Part shown: in pieces, positions 37,951 to 50,904 of the stretch
How positions within the stretch are numbered: position 1 is the stretch's first letter
Layout of the letters: each line of letters starts with the position of its first letter
Source of the DNA: Delphinus delphis
Lineage: Eukaryota > Chordata > Mammalia > Artiodactyla > Delphinidae
DNA: 64,000 nucleotides
Direction of reading: 5' to 3'
Assembly (NCBI RefSeq): GCF_949987515.2
Contig: NC_082694.2
Location: 66,462,080 to 66,526,079 of the forward strand
Program-made: the position numbers and the translations under genes
Notes under the pieces: model-generated
Told to the model about the DNA's origin: nothing
What the model saw: the letters and a program-made list of their open reading frames with translations, nothing else
Databases searched by the model: none

Positions 37951-38699
37951 CCACAATGCGACATTTATCCTCCCCTCTGTGGCTCTGTTTGTTTTAACAG
38001 CTAATCTATAAACTGAATACACAGGTGTTGATTCCAATAGCAAAGATCAGGACTACTTTGTGACCATCCAGTGGGGTAGTAGGGCTGGCAGAATAAAATT
38101 TCCCACCCTGGGAATCTAGGAATTTCTCAAACTATCAGTCAAAGGCTTGGGGTTAAAAAAAAAAAAAAAAAAAAAGTGAGTGGGAGAAAGGGAGTTTCTA
38201 GCCAATTTTTCAGTGAAATTCATTTGAGTATATAAGAAATCTGAAAGGCAAGAATGTGTGTGGGTTGATGTGAGGATGAAATGAGATAATGTTATGAAAA
38301 CACTTGGTAAGTTGGAAAGCACTGAGCAGATGCACGGCTTGTTTTTAAGATGTGGAGGGGGAGGAAAGAAGGGGTTCGGCAGACATGATTGCATCTGCTT
38401 CAGTTTTTCACTTATTTCAACCACAGACTGCCCCATTTTCCCCTGGAGCCCCTTGACTGAAGTTTCCAGCTTTTGTGGGGCAGACATCAGAGGCAAGCAG
38501 TGAAGCTCTGCCTGGTGGGCACTGCTGTGGTGCCAGAGTCCTAGCAGCTCCCCTCACACCCCATGGAGTTTTCGGTGCCTCCCAGCAAGCGTTCAGCTGG
38601 GTTCTGGGCACACGATGAATGAGCGGGCCTGAGAGTGTGGGCACGCTCTCCCACCTTGGCCGTTAAGGAATTAGCAGTCCATGACACAGAGCAACCCAA

Positions 38700-38885
38700 A
38701 CCCACCAGACAGAATCCTCTAGCCTTCCACTGACTTTGCTCTAAGTCCTCAGCAAGTTGTGTAAACTCTCTGTCTCAGACTCCTAAAGCAATAAGGCAGG
38801 CAATAGCGTCTCTTTTTAGCTCTCAGGGCACTAATAAGGCTGAGAGAAGTTGCTTTAATAAATGCTCAAGGGCGAAGTGCTCTGC
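38700..38885 (+). mobile_element. MIR (diverged)
   Basis: CTGTCTCAGACTCCTAAAGC and GCACTAATAAGGCTGAGAGA follow MIR order loosely. Confidence 0.5.
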
Positions 38886-40384
38886 ATCCTATCATCAGAG
38901 CCCTGCAGCCCAGTATGAAGCCCGTGGATGCTCTTGCCCTGTGCATCTCACGAGGAGCCTCCACCGTTCTGCTCAGAACGTTCTCACCCCCAAAAGAAGC
39001 CTGGGATCTGGCAGCCCATGAACTCTTGCCTTCCCAAATATCAAAGAGATTTCAGCCCTGGCTTATTCTTTATTTCTATCAAGGGGGCTTTGAACCAAAG
39101 GGATTTTTTCAGAGAAAGAAAACTCTATGGAATCTTTAGGGTCCAGGCTCTTAAAAGAAAACACTAAAACTGGAACCAGTTCAAGGCTCTCGTGTCCAAT
39201 TAAGGAAATACTCACATTCCTGTCCTGGCTCTGGCCCTAGCGTGCTTTCTCTCTTTCCACATCTACACAGGAATGTACTTTAACAGCCAGAAAAGAGGTT
39301 ACTATCACCAGGACACAGATCATATAGCAGAGGGCTCCTCGGGGTGGACTCCAGCAGGCTGATACCTTCCTCGAATTAGACAAAGAGCACAGACCACAGA
39401 ACAATCCAAATTCCCTTCATACCACCCTATCCCCCGCCATTTCACCCACACCTCTGGACCAGAGAAACTCCATGGCTCCTGGGGGGTTAGGAAAAAAGAG
39501 AAAAACACTTACAATAGTTTCTTGTGAAGAAAAGCACTTTCAGTTTTCTTTTCAAATATACAGGATGTCAGCTAGCTTCCTCCAGGGCCAGCTGTGTCCC
39601 TCTTGATTTCACACCCACTGTTCCTCCCTGGAGGAACAAGCAGTGAATTATGCACGCTGAGCAGCTCCTTCTGAAGGCCTCTGCCAACTCTGTAACCCAA
39701 GCTAACACCAGCTCACTGGAGTCCCCCGTGTACTTCACACCCACATGGTGCCCAGCCTTGGGATCAGATAGCTGGGTCCATATTACACCTTCCTGACCTT
39801 TCAACAACAATTCTACCAACAGGTAGAATTAAGGCGGTATTAAGCACCTACTACATGCCAGATGGTGGAGTTCCAAGGAATTATTTTAGGAGGTCTTTAG
39901 TTCTCTCCCATCTCCATCACCCCCAAAACCATCTCAAATAGACACACACACTATGTGATAATAGGGGGTCTGATGGGCCAACACAGCTCTAAGACGAATC
40001 ACTAAATTGTTTTAGCGATCCCCTAAATAATTGTAAAGCCGAATAAAAACAGCACGTGTGCTATGTAAGTACCGTTTGCATATAAAAACCCGAGCCTCTG
40101 TGATTTGATTGAAATAAAACGAAATGTGTTGTCCTCCTCCAAAAAACAAAACAAAACAAAAACAAAAAAGCCCTATAGCCTCTACCCTTCCTACCAGATT
40201 TCCCATCCCTGAGTTCCCTTTATAAAGAAATCAGGGGTTGCCTCTGGTGCTTGGCATGGTGTCCGTCACTGGGGAGATTGGGAGATGCCAGCCCCTCTAG
40301 GACCATCTGATAGCTGTTGTGATAGAGATGTGAGCATGGGGGGTGTCGTGATTACTCTTGTCCTGGGGAGAAGGGTGCTGACTA
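38886..40384. other. Upstream flank, unique
   Basis: No gene recognised. A short MIR end may occur at 39840-39885 (TTAAGCACCTACTACATGCC) and an AAAAC-rich patch at 40140-40170. Confidence 0.45.
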
Positions 40385-40505
40385 CCAGAATATAAATTCT
40401 ACAAGGGCAAGGATTGAGTCTGTTTTGTTTACTGCTGTACCTTCACCACCTGGAAGGGTGCCTGGCACATAGTAGGCACTCAAGAAATAGTTGTTGAATA
40501 AATGA
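40385..40505 (+). mobile_element. L2 3' terminus
   Basis: CTACAAGGGCAAGGATTGAG, GGTGCCTGGCACATAGTAGG and TGTTGAATAAATGAATG are the classic L2 end. Confidence 0.92.
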
Positions 40506-40677
40506 ATGGTATCAGGAGAAGCGAAAGGGAAAGGATGCTACTGAGCTGGCCTCAAAGGATGGGTAAAAGCCAGAGAAAGGCGATGCTAGCAGCAAGAACA
40601 GCATAAGCAAAGACCCAGGGGTGAGAAAGTGCCAGGGTGTGTTGGGAACCAGGAGTGAGCAAAAGAATCTAGAGCTT

Positions 40678-40692
40678 GGGGGGGGGGGGGGG
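40678..40692 (+). repeat. Poly(G) run of 15
   Basis: Fifteen consecutive G residues, rare in mammalian DNA; length may be error-prone in the assembly. Confidence 0.85.
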
Positions 40693-41992
40693 ACACTGGA
40701 GGCCCCTAGGCTCCAAGTCTGCATGTGAAATGCAATACTTATTTGTTAGGAAAGGGCCTTGTGCTCAGCTGCATGGGCTGTGCACCAAATTTCTGGCAGG
40801 AAAAATGTCTGGAACTTCTGTTAGCCAAACCAGTCCAGTTTTCCTCACCTCTACATTATTTGAGTTAACATCAGCATTTCTCCTCCAGTTGGGTGGGGCC
40901 TAAGCAGAAGTGTTAAGTAGGTCAGATTGAATTTATGTGAATCGTGTCTTCTGAGACTTCCCCTTTCCATCTCCTCTTGTTTCACACCTTTTTTCTGACC
41001 CGCCTCAGGCACCCACTGATCTCAAGAAACCCATGCTCCCTCCTACATATTGGCCTTCCAAACTCCAAAGCCATCTTTTTTTCTTTTCCAAAGAAAAGTC
41101 CACTCTTCAATGCCCTAATGTCAGGCAGCTGCCAAGCAAGTGAACTTGATCTGCCAAATTCACACTATTGTGAGAACGACATGCTCACAGTACCTCCAGG
41201 GTCTCCAACTAATAGTGCCATTTCAGGCAGGCTGAGTGGGTGAGAGGGAAGATCTCTGTGGTCCCGGAGCCTGGAGTATGGTTGATGGTCGGAGGCTGAG
41301 GGGAAACCATGCCCTGAGAGGACAGAGAAGGAAGTGAACCCCTCAGAAGGGCTCGTGGGTGCAACCATGGGCACAATAGAAAATGACTTTCCTAGTCGGT
41401 CACAGCCCTTCTGGAGGGATCTGATGGGAATCTTTGACCCCAGCTCGAATCTGACGACAGCATTGGAGCAGATTAACGCCAGTGATCAATGGGGAGGGGT
41501 ATAAAAAGCCTGGGCAGATCATTTCCTTCCTTCCTTTGTACTAAGAAGGGACGGAGTTTTAGACCAAAGGATACTTCTCCAAGTGGACCCCAGGCACCCA
41601 GCACCCTTGCCCAGGCCAGGCCAAGCAGCCCACGTGTGCACCAGGAGAGGTGGCCTTGACATCACTACTGAAGTCCTGCACCAGTGTGAGCAAAGCTGAT
41701 GACAGGTCGTGATGGCGAGGAAGGCCAAATGCCCTTTCACATGCTTGATGAGGCCCTGGGGCGTCAGAGGCTTCCATGAAGGGTTTCTAAGCCTTGCGAG
41801 TGGACGGCGTGGCACATGGGCTCGGGCAGAGCCGGGGACAGTACTGCTCACCAGCTACTGAGGACAGTGGGGCAGCTGGCCCCCACGTCCTCCACCCCCG
41901 ACCCTGACATCAAAGCCTGAACTGCAGGACCCTTGCCTTGCATCTCCACCTGCCTTCTGAGAGAGCACCTGGCTGTCTCCTTCCTCATCACC
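40693..41992. other. Upstream flank, unique
   Basis: No gene recognised. An orphan TATA-like GGGGTATAAAAAGCC lies near 41496-41510 on the plus strand without a recognisable exon downstream. Confidence 0.4.
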
Positions 41993-42005
41993 CTGGCATC
42001 CTCTT

Positions 42006-42215
42006 TTTTTTTTTTTTTTTTTTTGCGGTATGCGGGCCTCTCACTGTTGTGGCCTCTCCCGTTGCAGAGCACAGGCTCCGGACGCGCAGGCTCAGCGGCC
42101 ACGGCTCACGGGCCCAGCCGCTCCGCGGCATGTGGGATCTTCCCGGACCGGGGCACGAACCCGCGTCCCCTGCATCGGCAGGCGGACTCTCAACCACTGC
42201 GCCACCAGGGAAGCC
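42006..42215 (-). mobile_element. CHRS-like short SINE, reverse orientation
   Basis: Poly(T) at the left, head complement at the right (GCGCCACCAGGGAAGCCC). Perfect 13-bp duplication CTGGCATCCTCTT (41993-42005 and 42216-42228). Confidence 0.95.
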
Positions 42216-42243
42216 CTGGCATCCTCTTAAGAAAGGAAAATCA

Positions 42244-42609
42244 GGGCTTCCCTGGTGGCGCAATGGTTAAGAATCCACCTGCCAATGCAGGAGACACGGG
42301 TTTGAGCCCTGGTTCAGGAACATCCCACATGCTGCGGAGCAACTAAGCCAATGCGCCACAACTACTGAGCCTGCGCTCTAGACCCGCAAGCCACAACTAC
42401 TGAGCCCGCGTGCCACAGCTACTGAAGCCCGCGCACCTAGACCCTGTGCTCCATAACAAAAGAAGCCACCACAATGAGAAGCCCGCGCACCGCAACAAAG
42501 AGTAGACTCTACTCGCCACAACTAGAGAAAGCCTGCACACAGCAACCAGGACCCAGTGTAGCCAAAAATAAATAAATTAAAGAAATAAATTAAAAAAAAA
42601 AAAAAGAAA
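42244..42609 (+). mobile_element. CHR SINE, long form, facing the previous SINE
   Basis: Duplications AAGAAAGGAAAATCA (42229-42243) and AAGAAAGGAAAACCA (42610-42624). The left duplication begins immediately after that of the neighbouring SINE, so two insertions lie side by side head-to-head with only 28 bp between them. Confidence 0.94.
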
Positions 42610-42989
42610 AAGAAAGGAAAACCAGAAATAGGGAAGGAGACCCTCCTGAGGCTGTTTTCTAACTTCACTCTTTAATGCCCTGATGTTACTATTGAAAAAA
42701 GCTAGAGCATTCCAGTCTTTCAGGAGGCTGGGGGCGGGCGGCCCCCGCCCCTAGCCACAGGCTTTTTTTTATTTAGGGGTAGTTGGAGAACCCAACTGAA
42801 AGCCCTGACCCACTTCACTTCCTGTTCCTCACTGGAGGAGGTCTCCTCCACACATGTTCCCCAGGGTTATTCTCCTGTTATTGCCTCCACCTCCAGGACC
42901 CTAATGTTCCCCAGTTCTTACTAATTTCCTCACTTAAAAAGAAGAATATATAAAGACTAATGAATTACACACCATATATGATGTTGTCT

Positions 42990-43095
42990 GACATTCTTAA
43001 TAAGAGAATGAACAGGTCTCTTTACTTGTCTGGCCTCAGTTTGCTCCTCTGTAAAATGGACCTTATATTCCCTGCCCTCAGCTCGTCACACATAA
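42990..43095 (+). mobile_element. MIR core fragment
   Basis: GGCCTCAGTTTGCTCCTCTG then TAAAATGGACCTTATATTCC. Confidence 0.7.
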
Positions 43096-44919
43096 GGGTG
43101 CAGTCGGGGCAGACACTCGGCTTCCTTGGCAGAAAGGTACAGTGTTAAATTATTCTCTACTGGATCTGCTTGAAGATGAACAGTAAAAAGAAGGGATAGT
43201 GAAACCCACATCAATTATTTCATTTTGTTGCTTAACAGGAAAACATAGCAAAGGTAGCAACCCTTTCTTGTTTTCTGAGAGAGGCCAAGCCAGTTCTCTT
43301 AGAAGAGGATGATGCCAAATATAATGGTTGATAACCCATCTCTCCCTCTTCCCAGCACATTTCTCAGAGTATTTGCACTAGTCTTGCACTTGCCAATGCC
43401 TTGGCTAGAAGCACACGGTGTGTGAACTGCTGCATTTCCATCAAAGCCCAGGGAGGTTCCACCAGCCTTAATTGGCAGGCAGACGGCATCCCGCCTTCAC
43501 AGCCTGCCCTTCTGCACATGGGGACACGAGCAGATGAAAGCTATTTGTTCAACAAGGAACATTAAGAAATACCCTGGTATTGAATGCCAGCAAGTCACCC
43601 AGCTCTTTTTTTGTTCTTGGGACCTCCACATGTCCACACAGGCACATACACTTACATGCCAGGGGCACCTCCGCAGTTGAACAAGTGCTCTGTTTTCTGG
43701 GTCTAAGGTAGGGAAATCACACTGACCTCAATCCAAATAGAAACAGAAACTTATCCAATTCATGTTGTTTTACCACTTTGTGTATAAGTGTTTGTCACAA
43801 GCAGCAACAAATACCTCCCAGTGACTACAGGGGAAACAGGTGTGAAGGACTGGTGTGATTCCAGTATCTCTGACATTCTCTTCCTTCCATAGAGCGATGA
43901 CGGGGGGCAGTGGGGGCCATCACCGTGACAGGAGCCCGCACAGGTATAACCATCTGACGGTAAGTAAGGAGGGGCGAGCTGGAGCAAGGGAGGTCAGAAG
44001 GGGACCTGCTGTGATGGCCCAAGAGAGAGGTTGTGTCCATGGGAGGTGCAGATGACAAGGTGAGAGGCCATGCAGAGATGGAGGCTTTAGAACTCGGTAA
44101 TTGTTTGGATGTGAGAGCAGAAGGGAGAAGGAATTGGAAAAGTCTTGAGCTTGGGTGACTGGAAAACTGCCACCATCCGCTGGGAAAACAAAGCCCAGAA
44201 GGGACTGATTTGGGGAGAAGAGGATCATGTCAGTTTTAGATGGGTGGGGCGTCCACGTGATGACTGCCTGTTGAGTTGCGGCTGTGGCTATAAGTGTTGT
44301 CACACCATCCACACTAGTTGTTTCTCTCACTCTGGGATCCCTGGTGGCTAAGGCTTCTGTTCTGAAGGTCAGGTCTGGCAAGTCTCTGTGCCGTGGGTGC
44401 TTTGAAGCTGTTGCAGACTAGGTTCTTCAGAGGCAGCTGTGGAGACAGGGTTTGGGGCCAACACTGATGAAAGGAAGGGGAAGAAGCAGGCTTGGGCCGA
44501 GAAGGAAGTCTAATGCAGGCTCAACAAATCTCAGCCAATCCTGTGGGGAGCTGTGGGGGAAATATTACCTGTCAGAGTGTCCCGCATTGGGACAAAATGC
44601 CTGGGCCTTTGTTCTCCTGCATCTGCAGTGTGGGCTGTCCTGGGGAAGGCCTGATCTTGGCAGAGGAGGCCCTCTTCAGCCGAGGCTGACCTTGAAGGAG
44701 CTGGGAGCTGGATGCAGTCTGCTGACCCCACTCCCAGCAGCTGGGCAGCAGGTGCTCCCCTGAAGCGGATCCAGGTGGCACATTTCCATTTCTATCACAG
44801 ACCCCAAAGCTTGCAACTCTGCTTTCTTGCCTCTCTTCCATTTGCCGTGCATCACGGAGGACCACAGCTTGGGGAATCCTCCTGGAACGGACAGATTAGA
44901 TGCCAGCCCATCTTCTCCC

Positions 44920-45015
44920 CTTTGCAGGCAACAGAAGTAAGGCCCAGAGAGAGGAGTTGACTTTCCTCAGTTGTGACAGTCAGTGAGCGTGAACTCAGGA
45001 CCAGCACTGGTCCTC
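44920..45015 (-). mobile_element. MIR core fragment
   Basis: AGTAAGGCCCAGAGAGAGGA with a following GTGACAGTCAGTGAGCGTGA in reverse order. Confidence 0.55.
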
Positions 45016-46744
45016 TGGCTCCTCAGCCTGTGCTTTCCCAGGAAAAGAGACTGCTCTGTGCCCAGCAAGTCATGGCAGGCAGACCGTTGCTCCTAGCTCG
45101 GGGATGGGCTACAGGTTGTGCCCCGTCTTCACCTTCATTGTCTGCAGATTTGCTGGGAGTGCTCAGGACGCACACCCCAAAATTAAGTGAGGTGGGCACA
45201 AGGCCTGGAGAGCAGACTAAATTCAGATTCGCAGAGAGGCAGGCGTGAGGAGTGCTTAGAAATCAGACTGTCAGATTACCAGAGCAGTTCCTTGCCTCTG
45301 ATTTTTATCCTGGGACGAAGCCAGCTCCGCAGGGGTCATTCTGGAATCTTTCACAATTGCTCTCGATGGACTAGGCATTGGCATGGCCGTCAGCCTGCAC
45401 TGGGCGAATTAGAGGAAACATCCCCATGAAACAACCCGTGGGACTTCCCATAGAGCTGGTGTTGAGGACACTCTTGATGACATTCCACTGTGTCTTCTGG
45501 TTCTCCCTCATGAAGCCCCATGGGGAACCTCAGCACCAGGAATAGCTGTGCTTCTCTGAAGCAGCTGCTTCATTTTTATAGCATAGGTGTAGTGAATGCT
45601 GTCCATGCTTTTCTTTTTTGCTTTGTAGGTTAGGAAGTCAGAGCTCGATTTAAGATAACTTAGTCCAAGTGCGTGGGACCTTAAAATATTTGATAAGGTA
45701 TTGACCACACCAGGCTTAATCCTCTTCTTTTATTTTCCCTTCCTCCCATATTCCCTCTCCTTATTTTTTTTTAAAGTTTGCTCTCTTTTATGTGGTTTCC
45801 GTAAACTCCCTCAAATACTTTGTAGGATGATGTAATATGTAAATAACAAAATTAAATGTGACTTTTTGGAGGCCTTCAATTTGTCTTGGGACTTGCTGCT
45901 CTGAGTATTTTCTTCTGTGTAACAAGGATGGAGTTGTAATGGCTTCCAGGAGGACCTGAACCTGGCCTTCCCCACCCTGCAGTACAAATCATGGTCGCAT
46001 CTTGGAACCACTATGGATGAGGTTCAAATGCTAATGGAGTCCTAGAGCAGTCTGACTTCCTAAGTGGTCACCAGAATTCAGGTCTTCCAAGGGTCTGGGG
46101 GAGAGTATCATATTTTTCCTACTTTGCCCTGTGTGTGGCCAGGACCAGCTAGCTGGATTGCCTTGCTGGTTGAGATGCAGATGTGATGCAAGTTCATACC
46201 CGGAAGTTGTCTGGGTTTTGCAAGGGCACATCACAGTTCTTGGAGGTATTTAAATATCTCCAGGTGGGTCAGTCAATTACAACTGCCTTCACGCTGGTGT
46301 TTACACAAGCTGGGGCATTTTTTTTTCCCTACTGCAGTCCTAAATGGCCCTTAAGAGGCATTCTTTCCAAGCTGACACATCAAAGCATCTCCTCCTGGTA
46401 TTTAGAATCTTAAACCGCATTTCCTAGGGGTGAACACATCAGTACAATAGGGATTTGAAAACCAGACGTGTCCACCTTTCTGAGTGACTATCTCTACTGT
46501 GGCCAGGGCTTACTGGGCCAAACATTCACTCCAGGATTCCTGAAGTCCTGTGCTTGGCCCTGATGATTCTGTACAAAAGGAATTATTCATTCTCGGATGT
46601 CAAGTGGGCCGATCACCACAAGCAGACAACGCCCAGCCCTACACAGGGTGTGTATTATCCTTTGTCTTTGGGTTATTTCAGATCGTGGGGAAGGGGAGGG
46701 AAGATAGTAATGAAAGGTTTTGGAAATGACACTTACAGAGCAGG

Positions 46745-46905
46745 AATTAACCTCTCTTAGCCTCAAGTTCCTTGTCTGCCAAGGAAGGGGCAGGGATAAT
46801 AATGCCTACCTTGCAGAGCTGGTATGAAGAGTAAAAGAGCTCAGTGACAGAAGACACCTGGAACAGCACCTGTCACAGAGTCAGACGGGGCTCCTTAAAT
46901 GGTAA
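46745..46905 (+). mobile_element. MIR
   Basis: AACCTCTCTTAGCCTCAAGT, GATAATAATGCCTACCTTGC and GGAACAGCACCTGTCACAG in sense order. Confidence 0.8.
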
Positions 46906-46959
46906 CTATTTCGACCGTGTAAAATGCACACGGTCATCTCAACATTGAGGCTTTGCCAG

Positions 46960-47112
46960 CTCACAGTGTGCTCCATAGACCAGCACCATCAGTATCACCC
47001 GGCAGCTTGTTAGAAATGCAATTTCTCAGCCCTGCCCCAACCTGCTGAATCAGAAGCTGCATTTTAAGGAGATCCCCAGGTGACCATACGCACATTACAG
47101 TTTGAGAAACAT
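46960..47112 (+). mobile_element. MER5A-like hAT MITE
   Basis: ACCAGCACCATCAGTATCAC, GCTTGTTAGAAATGCAATTT and a terminal CAGTTTGAGAAACATC. Confidence 0.88.
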
Positions 47113-48349
47113 CAAATTAAGGGACGTCTGTTTTACCTTTGAATCTGGTGGATTTGATGGCATTTCTCTTGGCAGCCACAGTCAGTAAATGAGTCTGTCA
47201 GTCAAATCTAGGCAATATTTACCTAACACAGCCTGCTTGGGGCCAGGCTGGCTCTGCGGTAGCTCTGGCCAGCCCGTGGCTTGCCCTGCTCACCTGCCTG
47301 CCGCGGTCACCTGCTCAGTGGCCAAGGCTCCGGGGAGATGGAGGGCCCCTTGTTTACAGGGCAAGCACAGATAAGGTTTCTCACAGCCCCACCTGAGCTC
47401 CTGAGCCAAGGTAAACTTGCTCTCCAGAATCGCTCCCTGACTGGAAAATGTGTCAGTCTATTTATTTCTCACTCCCACTGGAAAAAAGGTGGGGTTGGGG
47501 GGGAGTGGTTGGTCATGATGTCATTCTTTCCACGGAACTTCTCAAAGGCATCAAATTTCACGGTGACTTCCAGGCACTGCTTGTGTTTCGCTCCACAGTA
47601 CAGAACAGAACTGGCCAGAAGCACAAGTTTCTCTTCCTTCTCCCAGCTCTCTGCCCCCTTCCTCCTTCTCTTTCTGGGGTTTTCACTCCCTGAGGGTTCT
47701 GCAGGCAGCCCTGCAAAAGGAACCTGGGAGCCACGAGGTGTGGAAAGTTTTCTTAGCATTTCTCTCACAGGTGACCTGCGTCTGGGAAAACAGTTGCTGG
47801 TTGGTGGGGATGGAGGGCAGGTGCTGGCTCTAAGTGGGTAGGGAAGGAACTCTCTGGGGGCAAGGTTAGCACTTTCCAACACATCAGAGAATTAGGAACA
47901 AAGGGTGAAATGATTTTTCTAAAACCATACAAAGAGTCAGCAACAATTGGGACCATTGCATTCATCACAATTCTTGTTTACATTTCTCTGGAGAAGAGCT
48001 GAGACTTTCTGATTGGAAAGTCTGGCTCCCACAATCTGACCAGAGAGCACTGGAGGAAATCGGGACTCGTGCTAGGAGTGCGAGCCCATCATTCATTCCC
48101 TTTGTCAATACATCAAGATGTCCTGTCATTCAACATTGCTTCCATCTCAAGTCTGAGGTACTTACTAAGAAAATGAGAATTAATAGAATAAGAGAAGGGC
48201 ATTATGCAGACCAATAAAGACAATGTGCCGTGAACTGAGAAATATGATTAATCCAGTCCAATTTAAAAACTTTAAAAAATGTATTTGTAATATTTCAACA
48301 TGTAGATAAAATCAGAGACTAACACAGTGAACACCTATGGACACACTTC
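47113..48349. other. Upstream flank, unique
   Basis: No gene recognised. The 186-codon plus-strand frame at 47281-47841 is opposed by a 137-codon minus-strand frame and resembles no family known to me. Confidence 0.4.
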
Positions 48350-48720
48350 ACAGCTATATCAGTCAGGACAGAGTTGGTTGTGCTGTGGTAACAAACATCC
48401 CCAAATTTCAGTGGCCAAGAGCAATAAAGGTTCATCTCTCACTCATCCACCTGTACTCCACAGGTTATCTGGAAATATCATGTCTGCTTAGGGCCTGGGG
48501 AGGAGAGAAACTTTGTCTCTGGGCTGCCATGTTGGCCAACACTTTTGTGCACTGACACCAGAAATGTAAGTCACTTCCACTTCAGTTCATTGGCCAAAGT
48601 CTCCAGGCTACCCCTAACTTCAAAGTGAATGGAAAATGCAATCTTACCATGGGCCTGGAAAGCAGAGAGCCAGAAATATTCGGTGGACAGCATTAATGAT
48701 GGCCACATCAGCTTTAGAAA
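48350..48720. mobile_element. Old interspersed repeat, family not assigned
   Basis: GTAACAAACATCCCCAAATT then TCAGTGGCCAAGAGCAATAA is text I recognise as a common mammalian repeat. I cannot name the family safely. Confidence 0.4.
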
Positions 48721-48829
48721 ATATTAGCATATTGTCTTATTTGCTTCAGGTCTTCTTACTTCAAAGAAAGTAAATATTAGAGACACAGCTGAGTTTCCCT
48801 CTGTCCTCTTCCCCACTCCATTCTCCTCT

Positions 48830-50235
48830 CTCATTTCCCAGAGTGAAGCACTGTTTTGAATTCAACATCCTCGTGCATGTTTTTATATTTTTTATTATAT
48901 TTATTGCATTTTTATGTATCCATAAACATTATAAAGTATTATTATGCTTTTAAACTATACATGTATATGTGTGTGTATACATAATCATAATCTTCTGCAA
49001 TGCGCATTTCTCCCCTAGCATTACAATTATGAGATTTTCATCTATGCTGACACACACTGTACTGTATTCCATTGTATAACTATAATACAATTTAGTCATC
49101 CAGTCTCATGGACTTTTAGGTTGTTTCCATGTGGCAGCATACATCTTAATACATGTCTCCTTGTGCATATATACAAGACTGTACGCCTAGGAGTGGGATT
49201 TCTGGACACGACCACCTACAACTTTACTAGTAACAGCCAAATTGCTCTCCAGAATACTTGTATCAATTTACAATCCCACCAGCAGTGAATCAGGCTCCAT
49301 GACATAACAGATCTTTGCCAGCACTTGGCATTGTCTAACATAAATTTTTGCTGAGCTGGTGGGTGTGTATGGTATAACATTACTGTTTTAATTGGTATTT
49401 CTTTGATTAATAGTGAAAGCAAGCATCTCTCTGTATTTTTATTGACCTCCCGGGGTTCCTCTTCTGCAAATCGATAGTTTATATTCTTTGCCCATTTCCC
49501 CCCATGTGTTGTTTATCTTTTTCTAATTAATTTTAGAGATTTCTTTACATGTTATAGTCACTGAAAATATCTTCTCCCAGGCTATGGCTTGTTTTTCACT
49601 TTGTTGTAGTGGCCTTTTGTTGTGTAGAAGTTAATTTTAATGTAGTCAAAATTATCCATTTTTTCTGGTTTCTATTTGTGTGTGTGCATTTCTTAGAGAA
49701 ATCCTTCTTTATCTTAAAGTCATGAAGAATTTTTCTATAGTTTCATCTTGTATCTTAAACTTTTGCTTTTTGTTTTTATTGAAGAATTCTTTAATCTACC
49801 TGGGGTTGATTTAGGGTAGAAATCTACTTTTGTATTTTCCATATGAAAACAGTTGCTCCTTAGACTCGTTTACTAAATAGATCCACACTGATTTGTGACA
49901 TCTCTGCCTTATATTCTTTCCAAGTGCAGGTGGGCCAGTGGCTGGGCTCTCTATTCTGCTCCATTGGTCTATCCTTTTGCCCAAATGATATTGTCTTCAT
50001 TACTAAATATTTTGATGATAAGTCTTGATATCTGGTAGGGTAAGCTCTTCTACCTTGTACTTTTTCAAAATTGCTTCTCAGTTATTCTTGGCCCTTTCCT
50101 CTTCCAAATCACTTTTGGGATCAGATTGTCTAGTTCCAAACAAAACAAAACACCCTGTTGGACTTTGATTAAAATTCCATAGATGAATTTGACATCTTTA
50201 TGATTTTGAATGTTCCTATTTATTCATTTCATTTT
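48830..50235 (-). mobile_element. L1M, antisense
   Basis: The plus strand shows reversed L1 text: TTTAGGTTGTTTCCATGTGG, CAATTTACAATCCCACCAGC, TTTGCCCATTTCCCCC and CTATTCTGCTCCATTGGTCT. No intact frame. Confidence 0.9.
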
Positions 50236-50382
50236 GTATGACATGTGATTATGATTTCCAAACCCTCCATAAGACTCCTCATTTCCTCCTCTGCTCCCCT
50301 CTCCAACCCTTCTCACTTTTACTCAAGCATTGCTTACTTCCTATTTCTTATTGCAGCTTCAGTATTTTTACTTGTATTTCTT

Positions 50383-50709
50383 TTTTTAAAAATTTATTTA
50401 CTTATTTTAATTTTTGGCTGCGTTGGGTCTTCGTTGCTGCACACGGGCTTTCTCTAGTTGCAGTGAGTGGGGGCTACTCTTGGTTGCGGTGCATGGGCTT
50501 CTCATTGCGGTGGCTTCTCTTGTGGAGTACGGGCTCTAGGCACACAGCCTCAGCAGTTGTGGCTCTCAGGCTCTAGAGCACAGGCTCAGTAGTTGTGGCA
50601 CACAGGTTTAGTTGCTCCGCGGCATGTGAGACATTCCCGGACCAGGGCTCAAACCTGTGTCCCCTGCATTGGCAGGCGATTCTTAACCACTGCGCCACCA
50701 CGGAAGCCC
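50383..50709 (-). mobile_element. CHR SINE, long form
   Basis: A/T-rich tail at the left, head complement at the right. Duplications TTTACTTGTATTTCTT (50367-50382) and TTTACTTCTATTTCTT (50710-50725). Inserted just beyond the L1M. Confidence 0.94.
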
Positions 50710-50904
50710 TTTACTTCTATTTCTTATCTGCTTCAAAGATCTCCTAATTCTTCCAACTTTTCCCAGTGTGCAAAAGGTAAAACCTAGACACATATCATAA
50801 CGACAAAGGGTAAAGAAAAGGGTTCCAATAGTCTCCTATGAGCAGATATGACAGCATAATTACATATAGGGGGGTGCACAATAATCTTTTCTGATCTTCA
50901 GGAG

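Larger units (their letters stand above)
42625..46744. other. Upstream flank, mostly unique
   Basis: Small MIR pieces at 42990-43095 (+) and 44920-45015 (-). The repeat-free block at 43440-43580 (CACCAGCCTTAATTGGCAGG) looks somewhat constrained. No gene recognised. Confidence 0.4.

Noticed and set aside
42006..42609. Possible CRISPR-like or phage-type direct repeats
   Set aside because: The repeated units are SINEs and their target duplications; the sequence is mammalian.
47281..47841. 186-codon plus-strand frame
   Set aside because: No recognisable domain, no splice or promoter context, and an opposing 137-codon frame covers the same bases.
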